Below, one piece after another: positions 17,176 to 26,289 of a stretch of DNA of 58,122 nucleotides. A program made the position numbers and the translations under genes. Source of the DNA: an uncultured bacterium (GTDB lineage Bacteria > Cyanobacteriota > Vampirovibrionia > Gastranaerophilales > Gastranaerophilaceae). The notes beneath the pieces are model-generated. The model had not been told where the DNA came from, did no database searches, and saw only the letters and a list, made by a program, of their open reading frames with translations. The stretch is from NCBI GenBank assembly GCA_902464375.1, contig CABQIM010000003.1, forward strand, positions 1-58,122. The letters run 5' to 3'. The first letter of the stretch is position 1. The number at the start of each line of letters is the position of its first letter.

Positions 17176-18801
17176 TTACCAAATTCGATGTTTTTTTATC
17201 TTATTTTTAAGACATTTTTTTGCAAATTCAATAGCATCTGTTTCGTTATCAAAAATATGACTATGTCCTATTTGTTTTAGAATATCATGTTTTTCAAATT
17301 GTTCTTTTACTGCGTCGGATTTCAACACAAGTAAAATTTTAACTCTCTGAGCTTGCAGCCTTATAATTATATCTTCCAAAGCAAAAATTGCAGAAATATC
17401 AAGTGTGTTATCAGAAGAATAATCCAGTATCAAATATTTTGTACCCAAAACATCTTCAAATTGTGAAACAAGTTGTGTTGCAGAGCCGAAGAAAAATTGA
17501 CCGTCTATGTGTACGACACGTACTTTATGTCTATAATCTTTTTCCAAGATTTTTTCTAATTTCATAATATCTTTATCATAAACAGTTTTCTGAATTAATT
17601 TCGCGCTATCCGCTGTCCGCTTTGCATAAAGAAGTGCTGCACAAGTAATACCTGCACCGACAGCTACAATAAGATTGTAGAATACTGTTAAAAGAAATAC
17701 TAAAACTAAAACATATAAATCATCTTTTGGTGCAAATTTTATTACTCTCAGAAGTTTTACATCAATAATATCATATCCGATTTTTATCAATATTCCTGCT
17801 AATACAGCAAGTGGAATTTCTGCTACAAAACCCGACAATTTGAATAAAAAAAGCATTAATATCAGTGGATTAATAACAGCAGTCAACCTTGTTGTTGAAC
17901 CTGTGTTAATCGCAGCAACAGTTCGCATTGTAGCAGCAGAACCGGGGAGCGAACCTGTTAAACCGCAAATTATATTTCCAACGCCTTGTCCTAATAGCAT
18001 ACTTTTTGATGAAGTTTTTGTTTTCAATAAAGAATCAGAAACCAAAACTGTCAACAAACTTTCTGATGATAGAACAATCGCAAGTGTTACCGCATAATGA
18101 AAATACGTAATTACACTATGTAAATCTACTTTAGGAAGCGTAAATTGCGGAAACGCGATTGATATATTAGAAATCTTTTCTACATTCAGGCCTAATTTTA
18201 TTGATATAAAAGTACAAAGAACAAGTGCAATAACTTGTGATGGAATAACTTTATTCAATCTTTTAGGTATAACAAAAACAATTATAAGAGTTAATAATCC
18301 AATCAAAAGCGCATCATAATTTATTGAACTCAAATTCTGTATAAATGATGCAATACTGGTTATAGTATTAGACATCACAGGATGACCTATTAGCGGATTT
18401 AGCTGCATTATAACAATTATAAATCCGATACCATTCATAAATCCGGATATTACGGGATAAGGGACATATTTGACAATCACAGGCAGGGAAGTCAGCGACA
18501 ATATTATTTGCAAAATTCCTGCCATAATAATAACTAAAATTACAGAAGAAATATCTGCATTAAGTGCTGCCATAATTGATGCAATAACAATAGTTACTGG
18601 ACCAGTAATCCCTGATATCAACGGAACTTTTCCACCCAAAAGTCCTGCAATACAACATAAAATAATAGCACCCCAAATTCCGGAGCTTGCACCAAAACCT
18701 GTAGCTACCCCAAAAGCCAATGCCTGCGGTAGAGCAACAATTGCAGAATTTAAGCCACCTAAAATATCACCTGTAAAAATTTTCAATTTTGATTTAAGCA
18801 T
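17176..18801 (-). CDS. SulP-family anion transporter with STAS domain
   Basis: About 541 residues with 10 or more membrane helices and a C-terminal cytoplasmic STAS domain (about the last 110 residues, VRVVHIDGQFFFGSATQLVSQF...YLILDYSSDNTLDISAIFALED). Transport signatures such as GFMNGIGFIIVIMQL and GLTGSLPGSAATMRTVAAINTG are present. Substrate could be sulfate, bicarbonate or another anion. The ATG at 18801 is preferred over the TTG at 18828; an extended -10 (TGCTATCAT) ends 7 nt before it, so the message may be leaderless. It diverges from hom. Confidence 0.88.
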   Translation of the reverse strand: MLKSKLKIFTGDILGGLNSAIVALPQALAFGVATGFGASSGIWGAIILCCIAGLLGGKVPLISGITGPVTIVIASIMAALNADISSVILVIIMAGILQIILSLTSLPVIVKYVPYPVISGFMNGIGFIIVIMQLNPLIGHPVMSNTITSIASFIQNLSSINYDALLIGLLTLIIVFVIPKRLNKVIPSQVIALVLCTFISIKLGLNVEKISNISIAFPQFTLPKVDLHSVITYFHYAVTLAIVLSSESLLTVLVSDSLLKTKTSSKSMLLGQGVGNIICGLTGSLPGSAATMRTVAAINTGSTTRLTAVINPLILMLFLFKLSGFVAEIPLAVLAGILIKIGYDIIDVKLLRVIKFAPKDDLYVLVLVFLLTVFYNLIVAVGAGITCAALLYAKRTADSAKLIQKTVYDKDIMKLEKILEKDYRHKVRVVHIDGQFFFGSATQLVSQFEDVLGTKYLILDYSSDNTLDISAIFALEDIIIRLQAQRVKILLVLKSDAVKEQFEKHDILKQIGHSHIFDNETDAIEFAKKCLKNKIKKHRIW

Positions 18802-18872
18802 AGGATTAATGATAGCATAAATTTTCAAATTTTATGTTATAATAACCAAAAGTATAAATTAGGAGAAATTAT

Positions 18873-20129
18873 ATGAGCAAGTTGAAGTTAGGATTAATCG
18901 GTTTAGGTACAGTTGGCTGCGGCGTATACAAGACTGTAGAAGAACTAGACAACGTAGAAATCGTAAAAGTTGCTGTAAAAAATATTAACAAACAGCGTCC
19001 CGTTGATGTTCCGACCGATATGCTAACCGACAACCCATATGAAGTCGTTAACGACCCAAACATTGATGTCGTTGTTGAACTTATTGGCGGTGTAACTCCG
19101 GCATTTGATTATATTTCTAAAGCTATTGAAAACGGCAAACATATTGTTACTGCAAATAAAGAACTTCTTGCAAAAAAAGGTGAAGAATTATTCAACCTTG
19201 CAGAAAAATACAATAGAGTTGTACTTTATGAAGCTGCTATTGCAGGCGGTATTCCTATCATTATGCCAATAAAAACAATTCTTGCAGGGAACAAAATCAA
19301 TAAAATTCAAGCAATTCTAAACGGTACAACAAACTACATTCTAACAAAAATGGATGTCGATGGAGCTTCTTACGAAGATGTTCTAAAAGAAGCACAACAG
19401 CTTGGTTACGCAGAAACAGACCCAACCGGTGACGTTGAAGGTTTTGATGCAGCGTACAAGATTACAACTTTGGCTACAATTGCATTCAAAAAAAGAATTA
19501 AAATCGAAAATGTTTATAGAGAAGGTATTACCAAAATCAGAAAAGAAGATATGGCACAAGCAAATGAGTTTGGATACAAAATCAAGCTTATTGCCACAGC
19601 AACAATTGATGAGAACGATAACGCAGATGTTAGAGTTCACCCAATGCTTGTTTCTAAAAACACTATGCTTGCTCACATAGATTATGTAACTAACGCAGTT
19701 GCAATCAGCGGTCATCCTATTGGAAATATTGTTCTATCCGGCCCCGGAGCAGGAGAATTCCCTACGGCAAGTTCTGTAGTCGGTGATATTTTGGCAATTG
19801 CAGCAGAGTACGGAAAAACTGATTACATGCTTCCTATGATGAGATGTCACCATTCTCAAAAAGCAAATCCGGTAAATATTGACAATACTTATAATAAGTA
19901 CTACATATCAATTACTGCGCCAAATGCAATCGGTGTAATAGCCAAAATAGGTACAATTTGCGCAAACAAGAATATTAGTTTATCAAGTATTTTACAAAAA
20001 GGCGTTTCTGACGACAACACAGCTGACATCACAGTAATCACTGAACAATGTCAAGAAAAATTGATTAAAGAAGTTGTTGCAGAACTAGACCATTGCACAG
20101 TAAATAGTATTATTAGGGTTGCAGATTAG
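18873..20129 (+). CDS. hom: Homoserine dehydrogenase
   Basis: A 418-residue enzyme reducing aspartate semialdehyde to homoserine on the way to threonine and methionine. The Rossmann loop is GLGTVGCGVYKT; the catalytic segment ILNGTTNYILTKM, AETDPTGDVEGFDAAYK and the C-terminal ACT domain (ISITAPNAIGVIAKIGTIC) are present. An AGGAGA site precedes the ATG. An extended -10 promoter (TGTTATAAT, with TATAAT at 18838-18843) lies 30 nt upstream. Confidence 0.96.
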   Translation: MSKLKLGLIGLGTVGCGVYKTVEELDNVEIVKVAVKNINKQRPVDVPTDMLTDNPYEVVNDPNIDVVVELIGGVTPAFDYISKAIENGKHIVTANKELLAKKGEELFNLAEKYNRVVLYEAAIAGGIPIIMPIKTILAGNKINKIQAILNGTTNYILTKMDVDGASYEDVLKEAQQLGYAETDPTGDVEGFDAAYKITTLATIAFKKRIKIENVYREGITKIRKEDMAQANEFGYKIKLIATATIDENDNADVRVHPMLVSKNTMLAHIDYVTNAVAISGHPIGNIVLSGPGAGEFPTASSVVGDILAIAAEYGKTDYMLPMMRCHHSQKANPVNIDNTYNKYYISITAPNAIGVIAKIGTICANKNISLSSILQKGVSDDNTADITVITEQCQEKLIKEVVAELDHCTVNSIIRVAD

Positions 20130-20180
20130 AAGGTTAGAGGAGAAGAGGCTTAGATGCGTTGCAGGTGAGGGGGAAAACTA

Positions 20181-21023
20181 CTAATTCCCACTCTTCTGCA
20201 GAAGTTCGCTTTTATATCGCTTGTAATTATTATTCAGCTCCGTAAGTTGAATTGCTTTGTCGATAGCCTCAATTGCGTTCTTATAATCACCTGCAATCTC
20301 ATAAGAATGAGCAAGAGAAAAATAAGCATAAGGTGATTGTTCCATCTCGGCAATAAGTTTGCTTGCGATAATTCTTTTTTGGTCGTATTTTGCTTTTAGC
20401 CTTTTGGATTCATCTAAGTCTGCTGCTGCGCCGGCTCTATCACCTAAAGCTTGTTTGATTTTACTACGCTTTCCATAAAGGAAATAAGCATTAATATCAC
20501 CATCAACTTCATCAATGGCGCGATTAATATAATCCAATGCCATCGTATTATTTACATTATAAAATCTTTCAGCACTCTGCAAATAATTCTGCATATTTCC
20601 GGTATTCACAACCGCAGTATCAAAAGAATAGTTTATAGTAAGTGCACCTTTTGTCGTTGCAGCAGGGAAATGTGCAAAAGGAGAAGCTTTCTTAATCGCT
20701 TCTAAAGCAGATTCGTCATATACAGGGTCGCCGGAACTTTCTAAAATTTGTACAGCGTACACATCACCATTTCTGGTAATACTAAATTTCACAAGAGCAT
20801 GCCCGTCATGTTCCAAACATTCAGGAGGATACCAACTTTTCTGGATTTGTCCCTTCAAAGTTTCCATATAACCGGAAAAATCGTTAGTGTTTATTGGGAC
20901 ACCTTTGTATTTATCTTCATTAGTTGGCTGATTATCTGCTTGATTTTCGTCAGCAAAAGCTGGACATAACAAAATTAGCCCTAAACAAAATAAAACGATA
21001 CTCTTCTTCGTATGTACTCCCAT
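20181..21023 (-). CDS. TonB C-terminal-domain protein with TPR tail
   Basis: A 280-residue exported protein. A signal peptide (about residues 1-24, ending CPAFA) is followed by a TonB/TolA-like C-terminal domain (about 45-130: LKGQIQKSWYPPE, VKFSITRNGDVYAVQILESSGDPVYDESALEAIKKASPF). The last 130 residues form TPR-like helices. There is no N-terminal anchor and Pro-rich linker like classical TonB, so it is more likely a periplasmic partner or scaffold than an energy transducer. It lies 9 nt after pncC on the same strand. Confidence 0.8.
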   Translation of the reverse strand: MGVHTKKSIVLFCLGLILLCPAFADENQADNQPTNEDKYKGVPINTNDFSGYMETLKGQIQKSWYPPECLEHDGHALVKFSITRNGDVYAVQILESSGDPVYDESALEAIKKASPFAHFPAATTKGALTINYSFDTAVVNTGNMQNYLQSAERFYNVNNTMALDYINRAIDEVDGDINAYFLYGKRSKIKQALGDRAGAAADLDESKRLKAKYDQKRIIASKLIAEMEQSPYAYFSLAHSYEIAGDYKNAIEAIDKAIQLTELNNNYKRYKSELLQKSGN

Positions 21024-21032
21024 ATTTTTATT

Positions 21033-21512
21033 TTATACAAAACGAATCAGAGTGTAAATGTTTTTCAGCACCTCTTCTGTAAATTTTTGTTTCATTTCAA
21101 CTCTCTCAATATCAGGCGAAAGTTGAATTTTATGCACTTGAGTTTTGCCTTTATAGAAAATAGCAGAATACATTAGTCCGACAGGTTTTTCTTTGCTTCC
21201 TCCGGTAGGTCCGGCAATACCTGTTGTTGAAACACAAATATCAGAGCCTGTTGCTTTACGTAAACCTTCTGCCATCTCTATAGCACATTCTTCACTCACC
21301 GCACCAAGGTTATTCAGCGTATCCCAACTTACACCCAATATCTTATGTTTAGCTTCGTTTGCATAAGTTACAAAATTCAAATGGACAAAAGCACTGCTGC
21401 CGCTAACATCCGTAAGTTTTGAACTCAAAAGTCCGCCCGTACAAGATTCTGTTGTTGAGATTGTTAATTTCTTATCAATTAAAATTTGTCCAATTTGTTG
21501 CTCTATGTTCAT
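21033..21512 (-). CDS. pncC: Nicotinamide-nucleotide amidohydrolase (CinA C-terminal family)
   Basis: A 159-residue stand-alone PncC. Family blocks are STTESCTGGLLSSKLTDVSGSS, the YANEAKHKILGV segment, GAVSEECAIEMAEG and STTGIAGPTGGSKEKPVGL. The enzyme deamidates nicotinamide mononucleotide to nicotinate mononucleotide in pyridine-nucleotide recycling. It is not fused to the CinA N-terminal domain. Transcribed with the downstream TonB-TPR gene. Confidence 0.93.
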   Translation of the reverse strand: MNIEQQIGQILIDKKLTISTTESCTGGLLSSKLTDVSGSSAFVHLNFVTYANEAKHKILGVSWDTLNNLGAVSEECAIEMAEGLRKATGSDICVSTTGIAGPTGGSKEKPVGLMYSAIFYKGKTQVHKIQLSPDIERVEMKQKFTEEVLKNIYTLIRFV

Positions 21513-21548
21513 AAATACTCCAAATAATCAAATTTACACACATTTCAC

Positions 21549-21619
21549 CTCCTCAAATAGGGAGGTCGCAGCTGTTGGCGAAGCTATGCAGAGCCTTACA
21601 GATGCGGGTGAGTTACAAT
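21549..21619 (+). repeat. Intergenic repeat R1
   Basis: Carries GGGAGGTCGCAGCTGTT, GCGAAGCT, GAGCCTTACAGATGCGGGTG and GTTACAAT in order. It is the closest relative of the copy at 54241-54311; more diverged copies lie at 38396-38472, 47318-47390 and 54390-54460. No reading frame was found. Confidence 0.75.
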
Positions 21620-21643
21620 ATCTTTGATTCATTAATAAAAACT

Positions 21644-22240
21644 CTAATACGTAGTCCTTTTCAATATAATCTTATTTTCTTTATTATATAAATTATGTTT
21701 ATACCAAACCCCTTCAAAATCCCCATTTGGTTTAAACAAATATTGACAATCTTTTGATACAAAATAGATTGCACTCACCGGTGTGCCGGAAATTCTATAT
21801 TGAATTGAATAATAAGGATAATCCGGATATTCGCCAAAGTTAAAATCCACGTATCTCAAAATTCCCATTGCGTCATAATAATATGCTTTTGTAACATCTT
21901 TTTTGTCTTGCAGGGCATACATATAAATATTCTTCATCTTTTTGTAATAAAAAGCTGAAATATTATTATCCTTAAACTCTTTATACCCTGCTGATGCCGC
22001 ATAATAGTTTTCCAAATGATTTTTATCTTTTAATCTGTCTTTAAACTGAGCCTTAAAATTTTTCTGCTTATCCAAAGGAGTTTCAAAAATAATATCCTTA
22101 ACTTCACTAATTATGGCCTCTTTTTCAAGCGCAGATTTGTTTATCCAATCGTATTTGATATCAGCAATATAAACATCATTAAAACTTGCAAATGCAGCTG
22201 TCTGAAAAAAGAGCAATAATACTAACAATATTTTTTTCAT
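21644..22240 (-). CDS. Exported hypothetical protein
   Basis: A protein of about 198 residues with a signal peptide (MKKILLVLLLFFQTAAFA) and a mature part rich in Tyr, Lys and Asp. I do not recognise a domain; the middle shows helical KDRLKDKNHLENYYAA and the end a beta-rich section with YYSIQYRISGTPVSAIYFVSKD. The ATG at 22240 is chosen because the signal peptide starts there; another ATG at 22252 and a TTG at 22267 are in frame. An extended -10 box (TGGTATACT) lies just upstream on the minus strand. Confidence 0.68.
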   Translation of the reverse strand: MKKILLVLLLFFQTAAFASFNDVYIADIKYDWINKSALEKEAIISEVKDIIFETPLDKQKNFKAQFKDRLKDKNHLENYYAASAGYKEFKDNNISAFYYKKMKNIYMYALQDKKDVTKAYYYDAMGILRYVDFNFGEYPDYPYYSIQYRISGTPVSAIYFVSKDCQYLFKPNGDFEGVWYKHNLYNKENKIILKRTTY

Positions 22241-22287
22241 ATCTAATCCCATTTTTCCTAAACACAAATCAAGTATACCACAAAGTT

Positions 22288-22384
22288 ATAGAGTTAATGG
22301 TGCATAGAATGCACCCTACATCAACAAAATAAACTACGTTAACTGAACGCATTTATATAGTGCATCTAATGCACCATTAACTAT
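22288..22384. repeat. Small palindromic element with GGTGCA ends (R4)
   Basis: The left end (ATAGAGTTAATGGTGCATAG...) and right end (...CTAATGCACCATTAACTAT) are inverted repeats of about 25 bp around a 44-nt centre. Each end is itself partly palindromic (GGTGCAT/ATGCACC). The same palindrome in collapsed form occurs at 3391-3419. It looks like a REP/MITE-type element between two divergent genes. Confidence 0.65.
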
Positions 22385-22402
22385 TACCTTTGCAAAAACA
22401 AA

Positions 22403-22431
22403 TTGGCACAAATTACCTTTTATAGTATAAT
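22403..22431 (+). promoter_or_regulatory. Promoter implying leaderless acyltransferase mRNA
   Basis: TTGGCA (22403-22408), 17-nt spacer, TATAAT (22426-22431). The ATG at 22439 begins 7 nt after the -10 box, the expected transcription start, and there is no ribosome site. Confidence 0.75.
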
Positions 22432-22438
22432 TGGTTAC

Positions 22439-23110
22439 ATGGTTAAGTTATTAGACGGTAAGAATATTAATAAGGTATCGACTTTAGTTTTTAGAATACT
22501 AAAACTACAAGAACTTTTTACAAGAATAATTGAAGTAAATAATCCAAACAAAACTCCTTGCATATACGCAATGTGGCACGCACACCAGTTTTGCATTCAT
22601 GGAATTCCAAATCGTGATAAATTACACGTACTTGTGAGCCGTTCTCGTGATGGAGAAATCATTGCTGACGTTGTTGAAAAATGGGGTTTCAAAACTGTAC
22701 GAGGCTCTAAAGGGAAAAAAGGCGCTGTGGAAGCTAGTATGCAAATGATTTCCATCCTTAAATCCGGTGAAAACTGCGCTATGATGGTTGATGGACCTAG
22801 AGGTCCTGCCAAAGTAGCAAAAGACGGAGTCATTAAAATTGCGAAATTAGCAGGAGTTCCTGTTGTACCAGTTTATTGGTATTCAAACAATTTTACTTGG
22901 GCAAAATTCCCATCTTGGGATGAACTTAGATGTCCTGTTTTTGCAACAAATTTAATCAATATTTATGGAGAGCCCATTTATATTCCGCATGACGGAGATG
23001 AAGAAGAAGCCCGCCAAAAGCTGCAAAATAGTTTAGAAGAATTGGAAGCGAAAGCTCCGCAAGCATTTGATGAGGTATACAAATTCGGAATATGGAAAAA
23101 ACAAAAGTAA
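22439..23110 (+). CDS. DUF374 lysophospholipid acyltransferase-like protein
   Basis: About 223 residues of the DUF374/LPLAT family. The HX4D-like acyltransferase core is seen as MWHAHQ, then VSRSRDGEIIADVVEKWGFKTVRGSKGKKGA, then MMVDGPRGPAKVAKDGVIKIAKLAGVPVVPV. The family is thought to acylate lipids such as lipid A or Kdo-lipid precursors; the substrate here is unknown. The start at 22439 is preferred since the upstream in-frame TTG at 22403 is the -35 box. It overlaps the next gene by 19 nt, giving an operon with nitrilase and dacB. Confidence 0.88.
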   Translation: MVKLLDGKNINKVSTLVFRILKLQELFTRIIEVNNPNKTPCIYAMWHAHQFCIHGIPNRDKLHVLVSRSRDGEIIADVVEKWGFKTVRGSKGKKGAVEASMQMISILKSGENCAMMVDGPRGPAKVAKDGVIKIAKLAGVPVVPVYWYSNNFTWAKFPSWDELRCPVFATNLINIYGEPIYIPHDGDEEEARQKLQNSLEELEAKAPQAFDEVYKFGIWKKQK

Positions 23111-23913
23111 GACTACTTGCAATCCAAATGGAATCAGCAATTGGGAATGTTAAATTAAATATCGAAACAGTTAAAAACCTTTTAATTGCAAATCTAAAAA
23201 AATATGGCGGTGCAGATTTTGTATTTCTGCCTGAATTGTGGACTGTCGGTTGGGATTGTCCATCATTTCCGCCTTCTGCAACAACATTGAACGAGTCTGA
23301 AGCTGTAAAAATGCTTTGTGAAATAGCAAAAGAATACAATGTAAATATCGCAGGCGGAAGTTTTGTCAGAAAAGATGGTGATAAACTTTTTAACACTTGC
23401 CCTGTAATCAACCGCCAAGGTGAAGTTGTTTGTATTTATGACAAAAATCACCTATATTCTTATAACGGTGATACAGAAAACCAATACATTTCAGTTGGTT
23501 CAAATCCTGTAATGGTAGAGCTTGATGGAATAAAAGTCGGGCTAACAATATGTTACGATATAAGATTTCCTGAAATATATAGAGCTTATAGAAAAGCCGG
23601 CGCTGATATTTTAGTTAATATGGCTGCTTGGCCAAAATCAAGAAAAATTCATTGGGATACATTGACACGAGCAAGAGCAATCGAAAATCAAACTTATATG
23701 GTAGCTCTTACACAAACAGGTTTGTTGGCTGATGGAGTAGAAAACCTTGGACACTCAATGATTATTGACTATGATGGCAATATTCTTGATGAAATAGAAG
23801 AAAAAGAAGGTGGAATTTACGCAGAAATAAATCTTGAAAAAGAATACGAATTTAGAGATAAATGCACCGTTTTAAAAGACATACAAGACTCTTACGAGGT
23901 AATAAAAAAATGA
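23092..23913 (+). CDS. Carbon-nitrogen hydrolase (nitrilase superfamily, omega-amidase-like)
   Basis: A 273-residue nitrilase-fold hydrolase with the full Glu-Lys-Cys triad: E in FLPELW, K in YDKNHLYS and C in LTICYDIRFPEIYRA. This pattern is typical of the Nit2/omega-amidase branch, which hydrolyses alpha-ketoglutaramate and related amides (known family activity; substrate here not proven). Its last codons overlap the ATG of dacB (ATGA arrangement). Confidence 0.9.
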   Translation: MEKTKVRLLAIQMESAIGNVKLNIETVKNLLIANLKKYGGADFVFLPELWTVGWDCPSFPPSATTLNESEAVKMLCEIAKEYNVNIAGGSFVRKDGDKLFNTCPVINRQGEVVCIYDKNHLYSYNGDTENQYISVGSNPVMVELDGIKVGLTICYDIRFPEIYRAYRKAGADILVNMAAWPKSRKIHWDTLTRARAIENQTYMVALTQTGLLADGVENLGHSMIIDYDGNILDEIEEKEGGIYAEINLEKEYEFRDKCTVLKDIQDSYEVIKK

Positions 23914-25271
23914 AAAAAATCATTGCTATAATGCTGGTATTTTTTGCTACATTAGGGATAAATGTAGGGGCAAATGCAGCGACAAAGAGTAAAGTTCCAA
24001 ATGTAAAGGGAGATTTTAACTCTGTTATAAATGAATCCGGAGTTGAAAAAAACTCTATCGCAATATCAATTAGAGATTTAAACACCGGTAAGCCGGTGTA
24101 TGAATTAAACGAAAAAATCCTTATGCACCCTGCTTCTGTTCAAAAACTTTTAACATTACCACCGGCAGTAGAAGTATTAGGCGATGATTACAACTTTTCA
24201 ACAAAAATTTATAAACGTGGCAATAATAGCTATATCATAAAACTTGGTGCTGACCCATATTTGAGCTATTCAGATTTAAGACAATTAGCTAAAAATATTG
24301 AACAAGAAACAACAAAAAGTGTTTATATTGATGACAGTATTTTAGAGAAAAAAAATTGGGGCGAAGGCTGGCAATGGGATGACGATATGAATTCTCTTAT
24401 GCCAAGATTCAATTCATACAATCTTGATGGCAATGTAACAAAAATCACAGTTATGCCAACTCAAAAGGGACAAATTGCAACAATTATTAATCCGAGCAAA
24501 TATCCGATAGTTTTTCTTAATAACATAAAAACCGGCGATAAAAACAACGTAAAAATTACACGTGATAATTCTATTTCTGCAAACACTTTAACTTTGGAAG
24601 GAACTGTAAACAAACCGCTTGTTTTAAGTGTGCCGACAAATAATCTAAAACGCTATTTTGACGTAAGATTAACCAATGCACTAAGCGATAGAAATATTTA
24701 CTTAAAGCAAAACTTTATTACAGACAAAGTTATAACAAGCGATAAAAAATTGGAAGAAATTACACACCCTTTAAGTCAAGCAATTGATGATATTTTGAAA
24801 AACAGTAATAACATGATGTCAGAAACTGTTTCAAAACTTGCAGGCGGAAAAGCTTACAATGACAAAGGAACTGATGCTTACGCAATAAAATTATTTAATG
24901 ATTATTGTGTAAAAAATAAGCTTGATAATTCAAGATTACGTTTAGCAGACGCAAGTGGAGTATCTAAAAATAACTTAGTTACGGCTGATTTTATTTCCAA
25001 TTATTTAGTGTTTAACAAAAACAATGAAACACTACAGCATTTGCCAACCCCAGGAGAAGGTACGCTTACGCATAGAATGTTGCCGATTAAAACAGATTTG
25101 AAAGCAAAAACCGGTACATTAAAAGACGTTAGCGCAATTGCAGGATATTTGACGACTAAAAAAGGAAACAAATACACGTTCTGCATAATTATCAATGACC
25201 CAGCCTCTACAACATCTGATATGAAAACTTTGGAAGATTATTTAATCCGAGAAGCTTATATAAGATTATAG
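23910..25271 (+). CDS. dacB: D-alanyl-D-alanine carboxypeptidase/endopeptidase (PBP4 family)
   Basis: A 453-residue class C penicillin-binding protein, family S13. It has a signal peptide (residues 1-23, ending GANA), the SxxK motif HPASVQK (S76, K79), SNN in DILKNSNNMMSE, and KTG in KAKTGTLKDVSAIAGY. It trims or cleaves peptidoglycan peptides in the periplasm. The ATG at 23910 is chosen for the signal peptide and GAGGT site; it overlaps the nitrilase stop. Confidence 0.94.
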   Translation: MKKIIAIMLVFFATLGINVGANAATKSKVPNVKGDFNSVINESGVEKNSIAISIRDLNTGKPVYELNEKILMHPASVQKLLTLPPAVEVLGDDYNFSTKIYKRGNNSYIIKLGADPYLSYSDLRQLAKNIEQETTKSVYIDDSILEKKNWGEGWQWDDDMNSLMPRFNSYNLDGNVTKITVMPTQKGQIATIINPSKYPIVFLNNIKTGDKNNVKITRDNSISANTLTLEGTVNKPLVLSVPTNNLKRYFDVRLTNALSDRNIYLKQNFITDKVITSDKKLEEITHPLSQAIDDILKNSNNMMSETVSKLAGGKAYNDKGTDAYAIKLFNDYCVKNKLDNSRLRLADASGVSKNNLVTADFISNYLVFNKNNETLQHLPTPGEGTLTHRMLPIKTDLKAKTGTLKDVSAIAGYLTTKKGNKYTFCIIINDPASTTSDMKTLEDYLIREAYIRL

Positions 25272-25274
25272 ATA

Positions 25275-25303
25275 TTGCTGAACTTGCCTAAAAGGTATAA
25301 AAT
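25275..25303 (+). promoter_or_regulatory. Promoter implying leaderless xer mRNA
   Basis: TTGCTG (25275-25280), 17-nt spacer, TAAAAT (25298-25303), then 7 nt to the ATG at 25311. It starts 3 nt after the dacB stop, so xer may be expressed separately from the upstream operon. Confidence 0.6.
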
Positions 25304-25310
25304 AAAAAGC

Positions 25311-26159
25311 ATGTTTCAAATTATTGGAGAGTATTTAGAATATCTGGAATTAGAAAAAGGGCTTGCACAGAACACGTTGGATGCCTACCGGAGAGATTTG
25401 TCAGAATTTGCCAAGAATGTTGATAACATTAATTCCGTAAACCGAATGACCATCAATGGTTTTGTAAGAACTCTAAGAGAGAAAAAACTTGCACCAACTA
25501 GCGTTATAAGAAAAATTGCTTCAATACGGGGATTTTTCAAGTGGGCATACTCATCAGGAATAATTAAACAAAATCCAGCTTCAACATTAGAACAGCCAAA
25601 AGTTCCACAACGCTTGCCTAAAGTAATAACAATAAAAGAAGTTGAAGAACTTTTGCATGAAAATTTAACACCTCTGGAACACGTAATTATTGAACTCCTC
25701 TACAGCTGTGGTTTACGTGTGTCAGAACTCGTTAATCTAAAACTAACTGACATTGATTTGGCATCTAAATATGTTCGCTGTTTTGGTAAAGGTTCAAAAG
25801 AACGCATTATCCCTATGGGAGAAATTGCCAAACAAGTAATTAAAGAATATTTACCGGAAAGAGATTTATTACTAAAAAAATACAACCTCAGCACAAAACG
25901 ATTATTTGTTTTACCAAACGGAAGATTAATAAATCGTCAAGATGTATATAACTTGATACATGAACGTGGCAAACTTATACATAAAAACATATCGCCGCAC
26001 ACGCTAAGACATAGTTTTGCAACTCACCTTTTAGAAAACGGCGCTGATTTGAGAGTCGTTCAAGAACTACTCGGGCACAGTGATGTTTCTACAACCCAAC
26101 TGTATACACATATTAGTAAAAAGAGGTTGAAAGAAGTATACTTTGCGATAAATAGTTAG
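25311..26159 (+). CDS. xerD: Tyrosine recombinase XerC/XerD
   Basis: About 282 residues, normal for Xer. The SAM-like core-binding domain begins YLEYLELEKGLAQNTLDAYRRDL. Catalytic residues are visible: R in YSCGLRVSEL, K in GKGSKERIIPMG, and the HxxR...H...Y block SPHTLRHSFATHLLENG through LGHSDVSTTQLYTHIS. Xer resolves chromosome dimers at dif with FtsK. Whether this is XerC, XerD or a single Xer cannot be decided here. The ATG at 25311 is used; 12 upstream codons lie in the promoter. Confidence 0.93.
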   Translation: MFQIIGEYLEYLELEKGLAQNTLDAYRRDLSEFAKNVDNINSVNRMTINGFVRTLREKKLAPTSVIRKIASIRGFFKWAYSSGIIKQNPASTLEQPKVPQRLPKVITIKEVEELLHENLTPLEHVIIELLYSCGLRVSELVNLKLTDIDLASKYVRCFGKGSKERIIPMGEIAKQVIKEYLPERDLLLKKYNLSTKRLFVLPNGRLINRQDVYNLIHERGKLIHKNISPHTLRHSFATHLLENGADLRVVQELLGHSDVSTTQLYTHISKKRLKEVYFAINS

Positions 26160-26183
26160 ACACAGTATAAAATTTGTTATAAT
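26156..26183 (+). promoter_or_regulatory. Promoter of the small-peptide mRNA, locus B
   Basis: TTAGAC (26156-26161), 16-nt spacer, TATAAT (26178-26183) with an upstream TGT giving an extended -10. The start would be near 26190, leaving a leader of about 100 nt that can form stems GCAGA/TCTGC and GTAGGTAAGT/ACTTACTAC before the peptide. Confidence 0.65.
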
Positions 26184-26289
26184 ATTGTAAAGCAGAGATT
26201 TCTGCTGTAGGTAAGTATCCTACAACTTACTACTCCTCTGACACACAGACAATGAAGGAATGAAATCAGTAAAGTGGGTGGCAAGCGTG

